A DNA stretch of 47,019 nt from an uncultured Clostridia bacterium (GCA_945787805.1 CALZID010000014.1:1-47019), one strand, 5' to 3'; counted from the stretch's first letter, positions 6,929-15,919 are shown. A program made the numbers and translations. The notes: generated by a model from the sequence alone, not told the origin.

Positions 6929-7993
6929 TTAGTCAACCTTAACTGTCCAGCCGAATGTGTCTTCCAGCTTGCCGTATTGAATACCCGTGAGAGTATCATA
7001 AAGCTTCTGTGTAAGGTCGCCGATTTGGAAATTGTTGACTTCTACAACTTCTTTTTCATACATAAGACTGCCGACCGGTGAAATAACCGCCGCAGTACCT
7101 GTTCCGAATACTTCTTCGAGAGTGCCGTTTCTGCCTGCTTCCATAACAGTGTCAATAGCGAGTTTGCCTTCGTTAACCTTGTAGCCCCAAGCTTTAAGAA
7201 GCTCGATACAACTCATTCTTGTAATACCGGGAAGAACAGTACCCACTGTTGCCGCTGTGTAAATCTCGCCGCCCATTTTGAACATAATGTTCATAGCGCC
7301 GACTTCTTCAACATATTTTCTCTCAACACCGTCAAGCCAGAGAACCTGTGAATAACCGAGCTTGTGTGCCTTTTCGCCGGCTGCGATTGATGCCGCATAG
7401 TTACCGCCGCACTTGATATATCCTGTTCCGCCGGGAGTTGCACGAACATATTCATCTTCAACATAAATCTTAACGGGATTAAGACCTTCTGCGTAATAAG
7501 CGCCTGACGGTGAGCAGATTACGATGAACTGATATTTTGCCGACGCCTTAACACCGAGAACCGATTCTGTTGCGATTGTAAACGGACGAATGTAAAGGCT
7601 TGTGTCAGGCTCCGACGGTACCCAATCCTTATCAATTGAAACGAGAGCCTTAACTGCATCTACAAAATCATTAACGGGGATTTGCGGAATGCAAAGTCTG
7701 TCATGTGTTGACTGCATTCTTTCGGCATTCTTGTCGGGACGGAAAAGCTGAACGCCGCCGTCTGCCGTGCGGTATGCTTTAAGACCTTCAAAACACTCCT
7801 GTGCATAGTGGAACACAAGTGCCGACGGGTCAAGAACAAGCGGTTGATACGGTACGATTCTGGCATCGTGCCAGCCCTGCCCCTCATCATAGTCCATAAT
7901 GAACATATGGTCTGTGAAAATATGACCGAAGCCCAAGTTTTTCCAATCGGGCTTTGCCTTCGGCGCAGTAGTTTTTTCAATTCTGATTTCCAT
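6929..7993 (-). CDS. ilvE: Branched-chain amino acid aminotransferase
   Basis: This 354-residue PLP-dependent, fold-type IV aminotransferase interconverts leucine, isoleucine and valine with their 2-oxo acids, using glutamate/2-oxoglutarate. The sequence matches the longer BCAT type: N-terminal FGHIFTDHMF, the PLP lysine in GYIKCGGNYA, and FGTGTAAVISPVG near the C terminus. Length fits the family. Its ATG has a GGAGATG ribosome binding site. It follows the sugar dehydratase gene by 33 bases and ends at a clear terminator, so the two are probably cotranscribed although functionally unrelated. No T-box leader is seen. Confidence 0.96.
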   Translation of the reverse strand: MEIRIEKTTAPKAKPDWKNLGFGHIFTDHMFIMDYDEGQGWHDARIVPYQPLVLDPSALVFHYAQECFEGLKAYRTADGGVQLFRPDKNAERMQSTHDRLCIPQIPVNDFVDAVKALVSIDKDWVPSEPDTSLYIRPFTIATESVLGVKASAKYQFIVICSPSGAYYAEGLNPVKIYVEDEYVRATPGGTGYIKCGGNYAASIAAGEKAHKLGYSQVLWLDGVERKYVEEVGAMNIMFKMGGEIYTAATVGTVLPGITRMSCIELLKAWGYKVNEGKLAIDTVMEAGRNGTLEEVFGTGTAAVISPVGSLMYEKEVVEVNNFQIGDLTQKLYDTLTGIQYGKLEDTFGWTVKVD

Positions 7994-8026
7994 TTAGAAC
8001 ATCTCCAATATATTGAATAAAAATTA

Positions 8027-9901
8027 TTATTTGCCTCGATAATTCGGTACAAGTCGCTTGAGATAATCACGAACTTCTTCCGGCTTTAAGGTATCAATTG
8101 CTTTGATATCTTTTTCAAGCTGTTCGTCGTCGATTTCAAGGGGTTTTGTAACAAAAATCTTGTCGTTACCTGTTTTTCTTCTTTCGTCAAGCTCTTCTTC
8201 GAGAGACAGCTCTTCATAAAGCTTTTCACCGGGACGAAGACCCGTAAACTGAATGTCAATATCCTTATACGGCTCCAAGCCGGAAAGACGAATCAGATTT
8301 TCGGCAAGAGATACAATCTTAACGGGCTCGCCCATATCAAGAACAAAAATCTCGCCGCCCTTTGCAAGTCCGCCTGCCTGAACAACCAACTGACTAGCTT
8401 CGGGAATTGTCATAAAATATCTTGTAATGTCAGGGTGAGTAACCGTAATGGGTCCGCCCTGTTCAAGCTGCTCTTTGAAAATAGGAATAACGCTTCCGTT
8501 AGAGCCTAAAACATTGCCGAAACGAACTGCCGCGAATTTTGTACCTTTTGAAATCTTGCTGAAATGCTGAACAACAAGTTCGCAAACTCTCTTTGTTGCA
8601 CCCATAACATTTGTGGGATTAACTGCTTTATCGGTTGAGAGAAGAACAAAGTTCTTTACGCCGTATTCATTTGCACAAAATGCAGTATTATATGTACCTA
8701 AAATATTGTTTTTAACCGCTTCATAAGGGCTGTCTTCCATCAGCGGAACATGCTTGTGCGCTGCCGCATGGAATACGGATGACGGATGAAATTCTTCAAA
8801 AATTTCACGGAGTCGGCGCAGCTCACGGACAGAACCTATGCGAATTTCGATTTGCGGCGCACCGCAGTATTTTCTGTCCAGCGAATTTTTAAGTGTGAAA
8901 GCATTATTTTCATAAATATCGAAAATAACAATTTTTTCGGGATTGTATCTCGCAATCTGTCGGCAAAGTTCGCTTCCTATTGAACCGCCGCCGCCTGTTA
9001 CGAGAACGGTTTCGCCTGTTACATATTTACAAACATCCGGGTCCAGCTTTACTTCGGGACGGGAAAGCAAGTCAAGAACATCCACTTTTCGGATTTTATC
9101 CGAATATGATTTATTTGCATTAACACCGCCGAGTTCATCAACATTGGGGGCGGTTTTCAGCTCACAGCCTGTTGACATCGCAATTTCAAGAATTTCTCTT
9201 TTTCTCTCTGCCGACGCAGACGGAATACAGAAAATGATTTCGTTGACATCATATTCTTTAACGAGTCTCGGAATATCGTTTATTGTTCCCGCAACGGGAA
9301 CATCCCTAATTCTGAGCTTTTGCTTTCCGGGGTCATCGTCAACAATAACTACCGGTGAGCCGAATTTATAGCCTGAAATACTCATTTCAAAAAGAATGGT
9401 ATTTGCCATATCTCCCGCACCGATAATCATAGTTCTCTTGTTTGCGGTTCCTCTGTGAAGCTTGGCACTTGAACGAAGTGAATTTATAGCCTTGTAATAT
9501 GTTCTCATTGCCACACAGCAGAACATAATAATCAAGCAGGAATCCACATAGGCAATAAACGGCATTCTGTTGAATGTCGGCAAAATTCCCGAAACAGCCA
9601 AAACTATATCTGCAATTGCACATAAAGCAGTTCCTATGCCCGCACATATAACTGTTTTTGTGAGTTCAAGAAATCCCATATATTTCCATAGGTTTCTGTA
9701 AAGCTTTGCCGCAAGGAATAAGCCTATATAAATCAAAGTTACATAGGGCATTCTTATTATGAAACGAGAAATATATAATTCCGGCAAATAAAACTTGTTA
9801 TGAAGAAATATTGACAACCAATAAGCGCCGTTGACAATAATAATATCTGCAAAAATCATTACAAGTTGTTGAACTCTTGAACGGGTCAAATATTTTTTCA
9901 A
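8027..9901 (-). CDS. Membrane nucleotide-sugar 4,6-dehydratase/epimerase (CapD/PglF type)
   Basis: The 624-residue protein has four N-terminal membrane segments (about residues 10-135), a first Rossmann-like CoA-binding-type domain (MIIGAGDMA near 158) and a C-terminal SDR-extended domain with TGGGGSIG (302-309) and an STDKAVNPTNVMGATKR active-site region. Relatives convert UDP-GlcNAc to UDP-4-keto-6-deoxy sugars for capsule or glycoprotein glycans at the inner face of the membrane. I start it at TTG 9901 because a perfect AGGAGG (9909-9914 on the plus strand) lies seven bases upstream, and the promoter at 9939-9967 makes the longer frame to 9967 impossible as a message. No other glycan genes lie next to it here. 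Confidence 0.93.
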   Translation of the reverse strand: MKKYLTRSRVQQLVMIFADIIIVNGAYWLSIFLHNKFYLPELYISRFIIRMPYVTLIYIGLFLAAKLYRNLWKYMGFLELTKTVICAGIGTALCAIADIVLAVSGILPTFNRMPFIAYVDSCLIIMFCCVAMRTYYKAINSLRSSAKLHRGTANKRTMIIGAGDMANTILFEMSISGYKFGSPVVIVDDDPGKQKLRIRDVPVAGTINDIPRLVKEYDVNEIIFCIPSASAERKREILEIAMSTGCELKTAPNVDELGGVNANKSYSDKIRKVDVLDLLSRPEVKLDPDVCKYVTGETVLVTGGGGSIGSELCRQIARYNPEKIVIFDIYENNAFTLKNSLDRKYCGAPQIEIRIGSVRELRRLREIFEEFHPSSVFHAAAHKHVPLMEDSPYEAVKNNILGTYNTAFCANEYGVKNFVLLSTDKAVNPTNVMGATKRVCELVVQHFSKISKGTKFAAVRFGNVLGSNGSVIPIFKEQLEQGGPITVTHPDITRYFMTIPEASQLVVQAGGLAKGGEIFVLDMGEPVKIVSLAENLIRLSGLEPYKDIDIQFTGLRPGEKLYEELSLEEELDERRKTGNDKIFVTKPLEIDDEQLEKDIKAIDTLKPEEVRDYLKRLVPNYRGK

Positions 9902-9938
9902 AAAAAGGCCTCCTGTCTTTTGTCTATACTTAAGCAAT

Positions 9939-9967
9939 ATTTTACTCTCATTTGTGGACATTGTCAA
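9939..9967 (-). promoter_or_regulatory. Sigma-A promoter of the dehydratase-ilvE unit
   Basis: Minus-strand TTGACA (9962-9967), a 17-base spacer and TAAAAT (9939-9944). Start near 9932, with a leader of about 30 bases to the TTG start codon. Confidence 0.75.
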
Positions 9968-10056
9968 TGAAATTTGACTAATAAATCAAGTTTTCAATCT
10001 TTACAACATCTATAATAAATGATAAAATTAAACAAATACTGAAAGGAAATAATTTT

Positions 10057-10371
10057 ATGATTGGTTTAGGTAAATGGACGGGCGATATTGAAACTTCTGT
10101 ACTAAGCGGCAGCGCTGTCGTGGATATTAAAAATAATAACGGCGAATACGATTTTTTGGTTTCTGTTCCGTCAGTGGAAAAACTTCCCGATTTTAAGGTC
10201 TATGATATTTGTGAAAACGGCAACTGTTTAAGCGGAAAAGCGGATATTTCCCTTATGGGCAAAATGACCGTTGATATTGCCGTTGAGATTAACGGTGATA
10301 CTTTTACGGGATATATCAAAGTGCCGTTTTTAGGCAAAATAGAAATTAAGAACGGAAGAAAAATAGGTTAA
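10057..10371 (+). CDS. Unrecognised small protein (104 aa)
   Basis: I do not recognise this protein. It has an ATG with GAAAGGA upstream, no signal peptide or membrane segment, and alternating hydrophobic/polar stretches with many Gly and Asn turns, consistent with an all-beta fold. It contains a repeated pattern of Gly-Lys-Met/Ile followed by a beta-like strand (MGKMTVDIAV, LGKIEIKN). It ends two bases before the start of the rlmD-like gene, so the two are almost certainly cotranscribed and perhaps translationally coupled. That neighbourhood hints at a role near RNA modification but does not show one. Confidence 0.75.
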   Translation: MIGLGKWTGDIETSVLSGSAVVDIKNNNGEYDFLVSVPSVEKLPDFKVYDICENGNCLSGKADISLMGKMTVDIAVEINGDTFTGYIKVPFLGKIEIKNGRKIG

Positions 10372-10373
10372 AT

Positions 10374-11561
10374 ATGAAAAATAAAGCACAGATATGTCCC
10401 CACGCAAAAAAATGCGGCGGTTGTCAATTATTGAATCTTTCTTATGAAGAACAGTTAAAGCACAAGCAGGTAAAGGCTATCAGGCTTTTGGGTAAATTCT
10501 GCCATGTTGAAGAAATTATAGGTATGAAAAACCCCTATAACTATCGAAACAAGGCGCAGTATGCTTTCGGCCGCGGCAGAAACAATCAGATTATTTCGGG
10601 GGTTTATCAGTCGTCAACTCACAAAATTATTGATGTTGAAAAATGTATGCTCACCGACCCCAAAGCCGACGAAATTGCAAACACTGTTAAAAAACTTTTG
10701 AAAAGCTTTAAATTAAAGCCTTATGACGAGAACACTCGCCAAGGATTTTTACGCCATGTACTTGTGAAAAACGGATTTAAAAGCGGTGAAGTTATGGTGG
10801 TGCTCGTTACCGCTGCACCGCAATTTCCGTCAAAGCGTTCATTCGTCAATGCCCTTGTGGGAAAACACCCGGAAATTACAACGGTTGTGCAAAACATAAA
10901 TAACAAATTTACAAGTATGGTGTTAGGGGATAAAAGCGAAGTGCTTTACGGTGACGGAAAAATCACCGAGGAACTGTGCGGATTGAAATTTCGTATTTCA
11001 CCCAAAGCATTTTATCAAATCAACCCTATTCAAACCGAGATTTTATATAATAAAGCCCTTGAATATGCAAATTTCAAGGGTGACGAAAAAATTATTGACG
11101 CATATTGCGGTACCGGCACAATCGGACTTATCGCAAGTAAAAGTGTTAAAAGCGTTTTAGGTGTTGAAATTAACAAAGACGCCGTTAAAGATGCCAAAGA
11201 AAATGCAAAGCTCAACGGTATTGACAACATTAAGTTTTATTCTGCCGACGCCGGGAAATTTATGGTTGACCTTGCAAACAGCAACGAAAAAATCGATGCG
11301 GTTATTATGGACCCCGCAAGGGCGGGCAGTGATATTCCGTTTTTGTCGTCCCTTGTTAAACTCAGCCCCAAAAAAGTGGTTTATATAAGCTGCAACCCCG
11401 AAACTTTGGCAAGGGATTTGATGTATCTTTCCAAAAACGGATACAAAGTCAAAAAAATCCAACCCGTAGATATGTTCCCACATACAGACCATATAGAAAA
11501 TGTGGCGCTTTTAATTAAAAAACAGGAGAGTTGTTTTTATGAACAGAATGACAAGGCGTGA
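10374..11561 (+). CDS. rlmD: 23S rRNA (uracil-5)-methyltransferase, RlmD/RumA family, without TRAM domain
   Basis: This 395-residue SAM-dependent enzyme makes 5-methyluridine in RNA. The N terminus carries the iron-sulfur cysteine cluster (CPHAKKCGGC). The SAM site is DAYCGTGTIGL, the catalytic cysteine is in YISCNPET, and the C-terminal motif is VDMFPHTDHIE. An N-terminal TRAM domain, common in this family, is absent. A second, TRAM-containing paralogue is encoded at 12799-14145, so the two may split the U747 and U1939 sites that a single enzyme covers in Bacillus. tRNA U54 is probably handled by TrmFO (28118-29437). It overlaps the next gene by 23 bases. Confidence 0.92.
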   Translation: MKNKAQICPHAKKCGGCQLLNLSYEEQLKHKQVKAIRLLGKFCHVEEIIGMKNPYNYRNKAQYAFGRGRNNQIISGVYQSSTHKIIDVEKCMLTDPKADEIANTVKKLLKSFKLKPYDENTRQGFLRHVLVKNGFKSGEVMVVLVTAAPQFPSKRSFVNALVGKHPEITTVVQNINNKFTSMVLGDKSEVLYGDGKITEELCGLKFRISPKAFYQINPIQTEILYNKALEYANFKGDEKIIDAYCGTGTIGLIASKSVKSVLGVEINKDAVKDAKENAKLNGIDNIKFYSADAGKFMVDLANSNEKIDAVIMDPARAGSDIPFLSSLVKLSPKKVVYISCNPETLARDLMYLSKNGYKVKKIQPVDMFPHTDHIENVALLIKKQESCFYEQNDKA

Positions 11562-12027
11562 GCGTCAGGTTACGGATATTGACGAAATCATTAAAATTCT
11601 TGATAAATCCAAGGTTTTGCATATCGGAATGATTGATGGTGACGAGCCCTATGTTGTGCCTATGAATTACGGTTACATAATGAACGGCGAAAAGCTCACA
11701 ATTTATCTTCACGGTGCAAGACGGGGCAGAAAGCTTGATGCAATGAGAAAGAATCCCAAGGTGTTTTTTGAAGCGGTTTGCGATGTTACTCCCTTTGAAG
11801 GCGATGTGGCTTGTAAATACGGCATTGCTTATGCGTCAATTATGGGTAGGGGTGTTGCCGAAATCGTAGAAGATGTTGAAGAAAAGAAATTGGGATTATC
11901 CCTGCTAATGAAAACGCAGACGGGCAAGGATTTTACCTTTGACGACAAAATGGCAAGTGTTGTAAGCGTTATTAAAATTGGTGTTTTAGAATACACCGCA
12001 AAGCACCGACCGAACCCCAATAAGTAA
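11539..12027 (+). CDS. Pyridoxamine 5'-phosphate oxidase-like flavoprotein (Nim-type)
   Basis: The 162-residue protein begins with the MTRRERQ-(V/I)-x-D segment typical of the Nim-like/flavin-nucleotide-binding branch of the PNPOx split-barrel fold. It has LHIGMIDGDEPYVVPMNYGY as its first strands and a conserved Lys/Arg pattern (ARRGRKLDAM) expected to contact the flavin phosphate. Members bind FMN, and some reduce nitroimidazoles, but most have unknown substrates. Its ATG, with AGGAGAG upstream, lies 23 bases inside the end of rlmD, implying translational coupling. It ends at a terminator at 12034. Confidence 0.88.
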   Translation: MNRMTRRERQVTDIDEIIKILDKSKVLHIGMIDGDEPYVVPMNYGYIMNGEKLTIYLHGARRGRKLDAMRKNPKVFFEAVCDVTPFEGDVACKYGIAYASIMGRGVAEIVEDVEEKKLGLSLLMKTQTGKDFTFDDKMASVVSVIKIGVLEYTAKHRPNPNK

Positions 12028-12033
12028 AAGAAA

Positions 12034-12070
12034 AACCGTGTTTCAAAACAGTGAAGCACGGTTATTTTTT
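12034..12070 (+). terminator. Intrinsic terminator of the 10057-12027 operon
   Basis: AACCGTG (12034-12040) pairs with CACGGTT (12057-12063), followed by a T-run. Confidence 0.75.
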
Positions 12071-12144
12071 GTTGTAATTCAATTATCCCTGTTTTTTCTC
12101 ATAATTTTTATAAACTGTTTTATAAAAAATTACAAAAAGATTCG

Positions 12145-12435
12145 TCACATTCCGTATTTATTCAAATCGACTTTGTAGCCGTTGACTTCAATCCCGTCAT
12201 TCTCTAACTTTTCTTTTTGTTTTTCTATTCCGCCGAAAGCAAAATGCTTTGACAGATTTCCGTTTCTGTCAACAACTTTATAGCAGGGGTATTTTTCTTC
12301 GTCGGGGTTGTTGTGAAGAATGTTCCCCACAACTCTTGACAGCCTTTTATCCCCCAAATATTCTGCAATCCGGCCATAAGTCACAACCTTGCCCTTGGGG
12401 ATAGTTGTTAAAAATTCATATACTTTTTCTTTCAT
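12145..12435 (-). CDS. MGMT-family protein (alkyltransferase DNA-binding domain only)
   Basis: The 96-residue protein corresponds to the C-terminal domain of O6-alkylguanine-DNA alkyltransferase. It has the winged-helix TIPKGKVVTYGRIAEYLG, the RVVGNILHNNP segment and an active-site motif PCYKVV where classical enzymes have PCHRVV. The acceptor cysteine is thus present, unlike Trp-containing ATL proteins, but the following His is Tyr. The N-terminal domain is missing. It may repair alkylated guanine or only bind such lesions. I chose ATG 12435; TTG and GTG codons up to 12447 are alternatives. It is the last gene of a long minus-strand run and lies 20 bases after the ABM gene. Confidence 0.85.
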   Translation of the reverse strand: MKEKVYEFLTTIPKGKVVTYGRIAEYLGDKRLSRVVGNILHNNPDEEKYPCYKVVDRNGNLSKHFAFGGIEKQKEKLENDGIEVNGYKVDLNKYGM

Positions 12436-12455
12436 GTTTTGCACCAAAACGCTGA

Positions 12456-12788
12456 TTATCGTTTAATAAACTTTTCGTCTTGCTTAGGTATTCCCCCTTC
12501 GTCGGAAACATAGCGTTCAACTTTCATAGATAGGTTGTATTTCTCTCGAAGCTTAATGATTTTATCCATCATAGGTGAAGCGTGATGCTTATCAAGGGCG
12601 TTTTGGTCCTTCCAACTGTCAATGAGAAGTATTGTTTCTTCGTCATTCATGGGGAAGAAATAATCATATTTTAAATTTCCGTCTTCATTGCGAATATCAC
12701 TGACAATGCCGCTTGCAATCATTTCTTCTGCAAATTTTCTTGCGTTATCTTTTTCACCTGTGTAATAAATGTTTATAGTTATAGCCAT
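12456..12788 (-). CDS. Antibiotic biosynthesis monooxygenase (ABM)-domain protein
   Basis: This 110-residue protein fits the dimeric ABM/YgiN-like fold: N-terminal ITINIYY strand, a RKFAEEMIASG helix, YDYFFPM, then LLIDSWKDQNALDKHHASP, the usual 'W-x-(D/S)-x-x-A-L-x-x-H' pattern. Members act as cofactor-free quinol monooxygenases or heme-degrading enzymes; the substrate here is unknown. It has GGAGCG upstream of its ATG and sits 10 bases after the RlmD-family gene in the same orientation. Confidence 0.85.
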   Translation of the reverse strand: MAITINIYYTGEKDNARKFAEEMIASGIVSDIRNEDGNLKYDYFFPMNDEETILLIDSWKDQNALDKHHASPMMDKIIKLREKYNLSMKVERYVSDEGGIPKQDEKFIKR

Positions 12789-12798
12789 AATTCGCTCC

Positions 12799-14145
12799 TT
12801 ATCTTTTAATTAAAAGTGCCACCGATTCTGTATGTGCTGTTCGGGGGAACATATCGACGGGTGTAACTTCTTTTGTTTCGTAGCCCAATTCTTTTAAGAT
12901 TGCACAATCCCTTGCCTGAGTTGACACATCGCAAGAAACATATACGATTTTTTTGGGGTTCATTTCTGCAACAAAAGACAAAACTTCTTTGTCGCACCCT
13001 TTTCTTGGGGGGTCAAGAATTACCGCATCGGGCTGAATGTTTTTATCTTTGAGAATTTTTACCGCAGCTTTTGCGTCACCGCAATAAAATTCGCAGTTTT
13101 CTATATTATTGTTTTTCGCATTTTTCTTAGCGTCTTCAACGGCTTCGGGAACAATCTCAACGCCGATTACTTTTTTTACCTTATCTGCCATTGAGAGCCC
13201 GATTGTACCTGCTCCGCAATAAAGGTCAAGGACGGTTTCGTCCCCTGTCGCACCGACATATTCACTCGCCTTTTCATATAAAAGTTCGGCGCAATCGTGA
13301 TTGACCTGATAAAATGAGAGCGGTGAAATCTGAATTTTTACACCGCAGAGCACATCTTCAATATAGTCGCTTCCCCATATTGTTTTGCACTCACTACCTA
13401 AAATCACATTGGTTTTTTCTTTGTTGATATTTATTACAACCGACTTTAATCCGTCAATGCGGAGTAAATCGTCAACTAATTCCCGTGATTTTGGAATTTT
13501 ATCACCATTTATTACAAGGCACACCATAATCTGCCCTGTTTTAAATGCTTTTCTTATGTAAATATGGCGGACTAATCCCGTTCCGTTTTCACTTTCATAG
13601 GCGGAAATGCCGAATTCGGTCATCCAATTTTTAACGGTTTCAACAATTTTTGAAAACTCTTTCGGCTGCAAAAGACAATCGGCAGAATCTATTATTCTGT
13701 GGCTTTTTTGTGCGTAAAATCCCGCAACTATCCCCTTGTCAAAGCCCACGGGATATTGTGCTTTATTTCTGTAACGCTGAGTTTTGCAAGTGATGATTTC
13801 ATTCACCGGCACATCTAAATGGGCAAGACGAGAGAATGCGTCAACAACTTTTTGTTTTTTTAGCGCCTTTTCTGCTTCATAAGAAATATGGCGGAATGCA
13901 CAGCCGCCGCAGGAGCGAAAATGGGGGCAGTCAACAGCTGTTCTGTCATCGGATTTCTTTAAAATCTCCTTGATAATGCCCACCGCATAAGTCTTTTTTG
14001 CCTTTATAATGTGAGCGATAATTGTGTCGCCTTTTGCAGCGCCCGACACAAACACAGCCTGTCCGTCATAATGCCCCACACCGTTGCCTTCGGCAGTATA
14101 GCCTTCAATATTCAGTTGTATATCTTGATTTTTTACAAGCGACAT
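12799..14145 (-). CDS. rlmD: 23S rRNA (uracil-5)-methyltransferase, RlmD/RlmCD family with TRAM domain
   Basis: This 448-residue protein is a fuller paralogue of the enzyme at 10374-11561. An N-terminal TRAM RNA-binding domain (residues 1-55) is followed by the iron-sulfur cysteines (CPHFRSCGGC), the SAM motif DLYCGAGTIGLSM, the proline-containing DPPRKGC motif, the catalytic cysteine in YVSCDVST and the C-terminal VDMFPRTAHTE. It makes m5U in 23S rRNA; in Bacillus a single homologue (RlmCD) modifies U747 and U1939. It follows the chromate transporter genes by nine bases. Confidence 0.93.
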   Translation of the reverse strand: MSLVKNQDIQLNIEGYTAEGNGVGHYDGQAVFVSGAAKGDTIIAHIIKAKKTYAVGIIKEILKKSDDRTAVDCPHFRSCGGCAFRHISYEAEKALKKQKVVDAFSRLAHLDVPVNEIITCKTQRYRNKAQYPVGFDKGIVAGFYAQKSHRIIDSADCLLQPKEFSKIVETVKNWMTEFGISAYESENGTGLVRHIYIRKAFKTGQIMVCLVINGDKIPKSRELVDDLLRIDGLKSVVININKEKTNVILGSECKTIWGSDYIEDVLCGVKIQISPLSFYQVNHDCAELLYEKASEYVGATGDETVLDLYCGAGTIGLSMADKVKKVIGVEIVPEAVEDAKKNAKNNNIENCEFYCGDAKAAVKILKDKNIQPDAVILDPPRKGCDKEVLSFVAEMNPKKIVYVSCDVSTQARDCAILKELGYETKEVTPVDMFPRTAHTESVALLIKR

Positions 14146-14154
14146 ACAAACACC

Positions 14155-14724
14155 TTATAATTTCAATATTATTCCCGCAACAGCACCCAATGCAAGCCAA
14201 AATGCAGGGTGTAATTTTTTGAGTTTTTTAACAAACATAAGCGCAAACACAATTACCGAAATGGCAATTACGGGAAGCACAAATTCACCGTCAACATAGA
14301 AAATCGGCTTGATAATTCCGAAAACCGCAAAAAGCACAAGGGCGGTCACAACGGGACGAATGCCAGAAAATGCGCCTTTCACATATTGATTTTCTTTAAA
14401 TGCCTTTAAAAATCCCGCAATAATAATGATTACGATAACCGACGGTGTTACAAGCCCCAAAGTTGCAATCACTCCGCCTAAAATGCCACCCCAGGTGCCG
14501 TACTCTAAAAATCCCGCATTATATCCCGCATAAGTTGCCATATTCACGCCGATTGGACCGGGTGTGCTTTCGGCAACCGCCACCATAACGCTTAACTGGT
14601 CTTCGTTAAACCAACCGTAATCGCTTCGTGCCAAGTCTTGCAAAAACGGAATGGTTGCAGGACCGCCGCCTACCGCAAAAAGTCCGATTTTAAAAAATTC
14701 ATAGAACAAATACAAGAAGGTCAT
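14155..14724 (-). CDS. Chromate transporter family protein, half-size subunit
   Basis: The 189-residue membrane protein has five to six hydrophobic segments and the family hallmarks FFKIGLFAVGGGPATIPFLQ near the N terminus and ESTPGPIGVN-x-ATYAGY near residue 55. Full-length ChrA proteins are tandem fusions of two such domains; here the domains are two adjacent genes, which overlap by four bases. The pair presumably forms a heterodimer in the membrane. ChrA exports chromate in proteobacteria, but the physiological anion in anaerobic Firmicutes is not established. Confidence 0.93.
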   Translation of the reverse strand: MTFLYLFYEFFKIGLFAVGGGPATIPFLQDLARSDYGWFNEDQLSVMVAVAESTPGPIGVNMATYAGYNAGFLEYGTWGGILGGVIATLGLVTPSVIVIIIIAGFLKAFKENQYVKGAFSGIRPVVTALVLFAVFGIIKPIFYVDGEFVLPVIAISVIVFALMFVKKLKKLHPAFWLALGAVAGIILKL

Positions 14725-15269
14725 TTTGCTTTTACCCCCTTGATTTTACTTTCTATTACACCGACAATTCCGCCGAAAATAACAAGAAGAATGGGTGTTA
14801 TATCAAAAACAAAGCAGGCAACTAAGCCGACTATGAAAAGCACTACCGTCAGCACATTCACTAAGCTTTTTCTGCCAAGTGTTATAACCGTATGAGAGAG
14901 TAATGCGCACACAATTGCGTTGATTCCGGTTAGTGCAGATGCAACTATCGGATAGTCCATAAAATTCTGTAAAACAGATGCGACAATTGTGATGATTATC
15001 AAAGACGGCGTAATCATACCGATTGTGGCAAAAATGCCACCAAGTATGCCCGCCTGATAGAAACCGATAAAAGTTGCGGTATTAACCGCAATAATACCCG
15101 GTGTGCATTGACCGACCGCATAATAATCTAACAATTCTTCTTCGGTTGCCCATTTTTTCTTTTCTACTATTTCTCGTGTGAGCAACGGGAGCATTGTGAG
15201 TCCCCCGCCGAAAGTGATGCTGCCTATTTTTGCAAAGGTCAAAAACAGGTTTAGTAATTTTTTAACCAT
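14721..15269 (-). CDS. Chromate transporter family protein, partner half-size subunit
   Basis: This 182-residue partner shows the same pattern: FAKIGSITFGGGLTMLPLL at the N terminus, then GQCTPGIIAVNTATFIGF, with five to six membrane segments. Its stop overlaps the start of the second half-subunit by four bases, so the two should be made in equal amounts. It lies 41 bases after the cyclase-family gene. Not a frameshifted full-length ChrA: each half has its own start, ribosome binding site and family N terminus. Confidence 0.93.
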   Translation of the reverse strand: MVKKLLNLFLTFAKIGSITFGGGLTMLPLLTREIVEKKKWATEEELLDYYAVGQCTPGIIAVNTATFIGFYQAGILGGIFATIGMITPSLIIITIVASVLQNFMDYPIVASALTGINAIVCALLSHTVITLGRKSLVNVLTVVLFIVGLVACFVFDITPILLVIFGGIVGVIESKIKGVKAK

Positions 15270-15310
15270 TTGTTATTTTTCTCCAAATTCTGTTTTAGAT
15301 AATTTTTAAC

Positions 15311-15919
15311 TTATTTCTGTTCTCCGCTCCAGAAAATGTAATCCGACACCAAAAATGCTCTGACGGGGGCCGCTTCCGCACCGCTGATTTTAATGGGTGC
15401 CGCCATAAGAAAGTAATCTCCCGACTCAACATTTTCCAAATCGAGGTTTTCAAGCAAAGCCACATTGTCAACCATAAACATTTTGTGAGTTCTGCCGCCG
15501 CTTCCCTCCGGCTCAACAGTCATGGCATCCGTTCCCACAAGAACATAGCCTAAATGTGCAAGTTCAGACGCCGCAGATTCGTGTAAAACTGCTTTGCCGT
15601 GGCTTTTTATAAGTATTCTTTTCGCATTTCTCGGGAAATATTCTTCAACAAATGCACCTGTAATAATTATTTCGGGCACTTCAACCACTACGCAAGGACC
15701 TATAAAAACTTCGGGTGCAAATTCTGTTATGTCATTACCGTTGGGCAGAAAGTGCAAGGGAGCATCCATGTGTGTTCCGTTGTGAAGGCACATATTGATT
15801 TTGCTCAAATTATATTCATTTTCATAACCGATAGTTTTAACTTGTTCTAAATCAGGTGCAGGGTCCCCCGGATACACTTCGCAAGTCATTACATCCTTTG
15901 AAATATCAATGAATTTCAT
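15311..15919 (-). CDS. Cyclase-family metal-dependent hydrolase (kynurenine formamidase-like)
   Basis: The 202-residue protein has the family metal-binding motif HNGTHMDAPLHFL (H-x-G-T-H-x-D-x-P-x-H), as in arylformamidase KynB and the putative cyclases. A later PIKISGAEAAPVRAF segment is also typical. It probably hydrolyses an N-formyl or amide-type substrate with a bound divalent metal. No tryptophan-catabolic genes are nearby, so kynurenine metabolism is not implied. It starts at ATG 15919 after GGGGTGA and follows the RlmA-like gene by 17 bases. Confidence 0.9.
   Translation of the reverse strand: MKFIDISKDVMTCEVYPGDPAPDLEQVKTIGYENEYNLSKINMCLHNGTHMDAPLHFLPNGNDITEFAPEVFIGPCVVVEVPEIIITGAFVEEYFPRNAKRILIKSHGKAVLHESAASELAHLGYVLVGTDAMTVEPEGSGGRTHKMFMVDNVALLENLDLENVESGDYFLMAAPIKISGAEAAPVRAFLVSDYIFWSGEQK

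Noticed and set aside
12102-12132. AT-rich palindrome after the MGMT-like gene as terminator
   Set aside because: It can pair, but consists almost only of A and T and lacks a GC-rich stem, so I cannot distinguish it from AT-rich background.
14155-15269. Chromate transporter as a frameshifted single gene
   Set aside because: Each half has its own family N terminus and the two overlap by ATGA, the normal two-gene form of the transporter.
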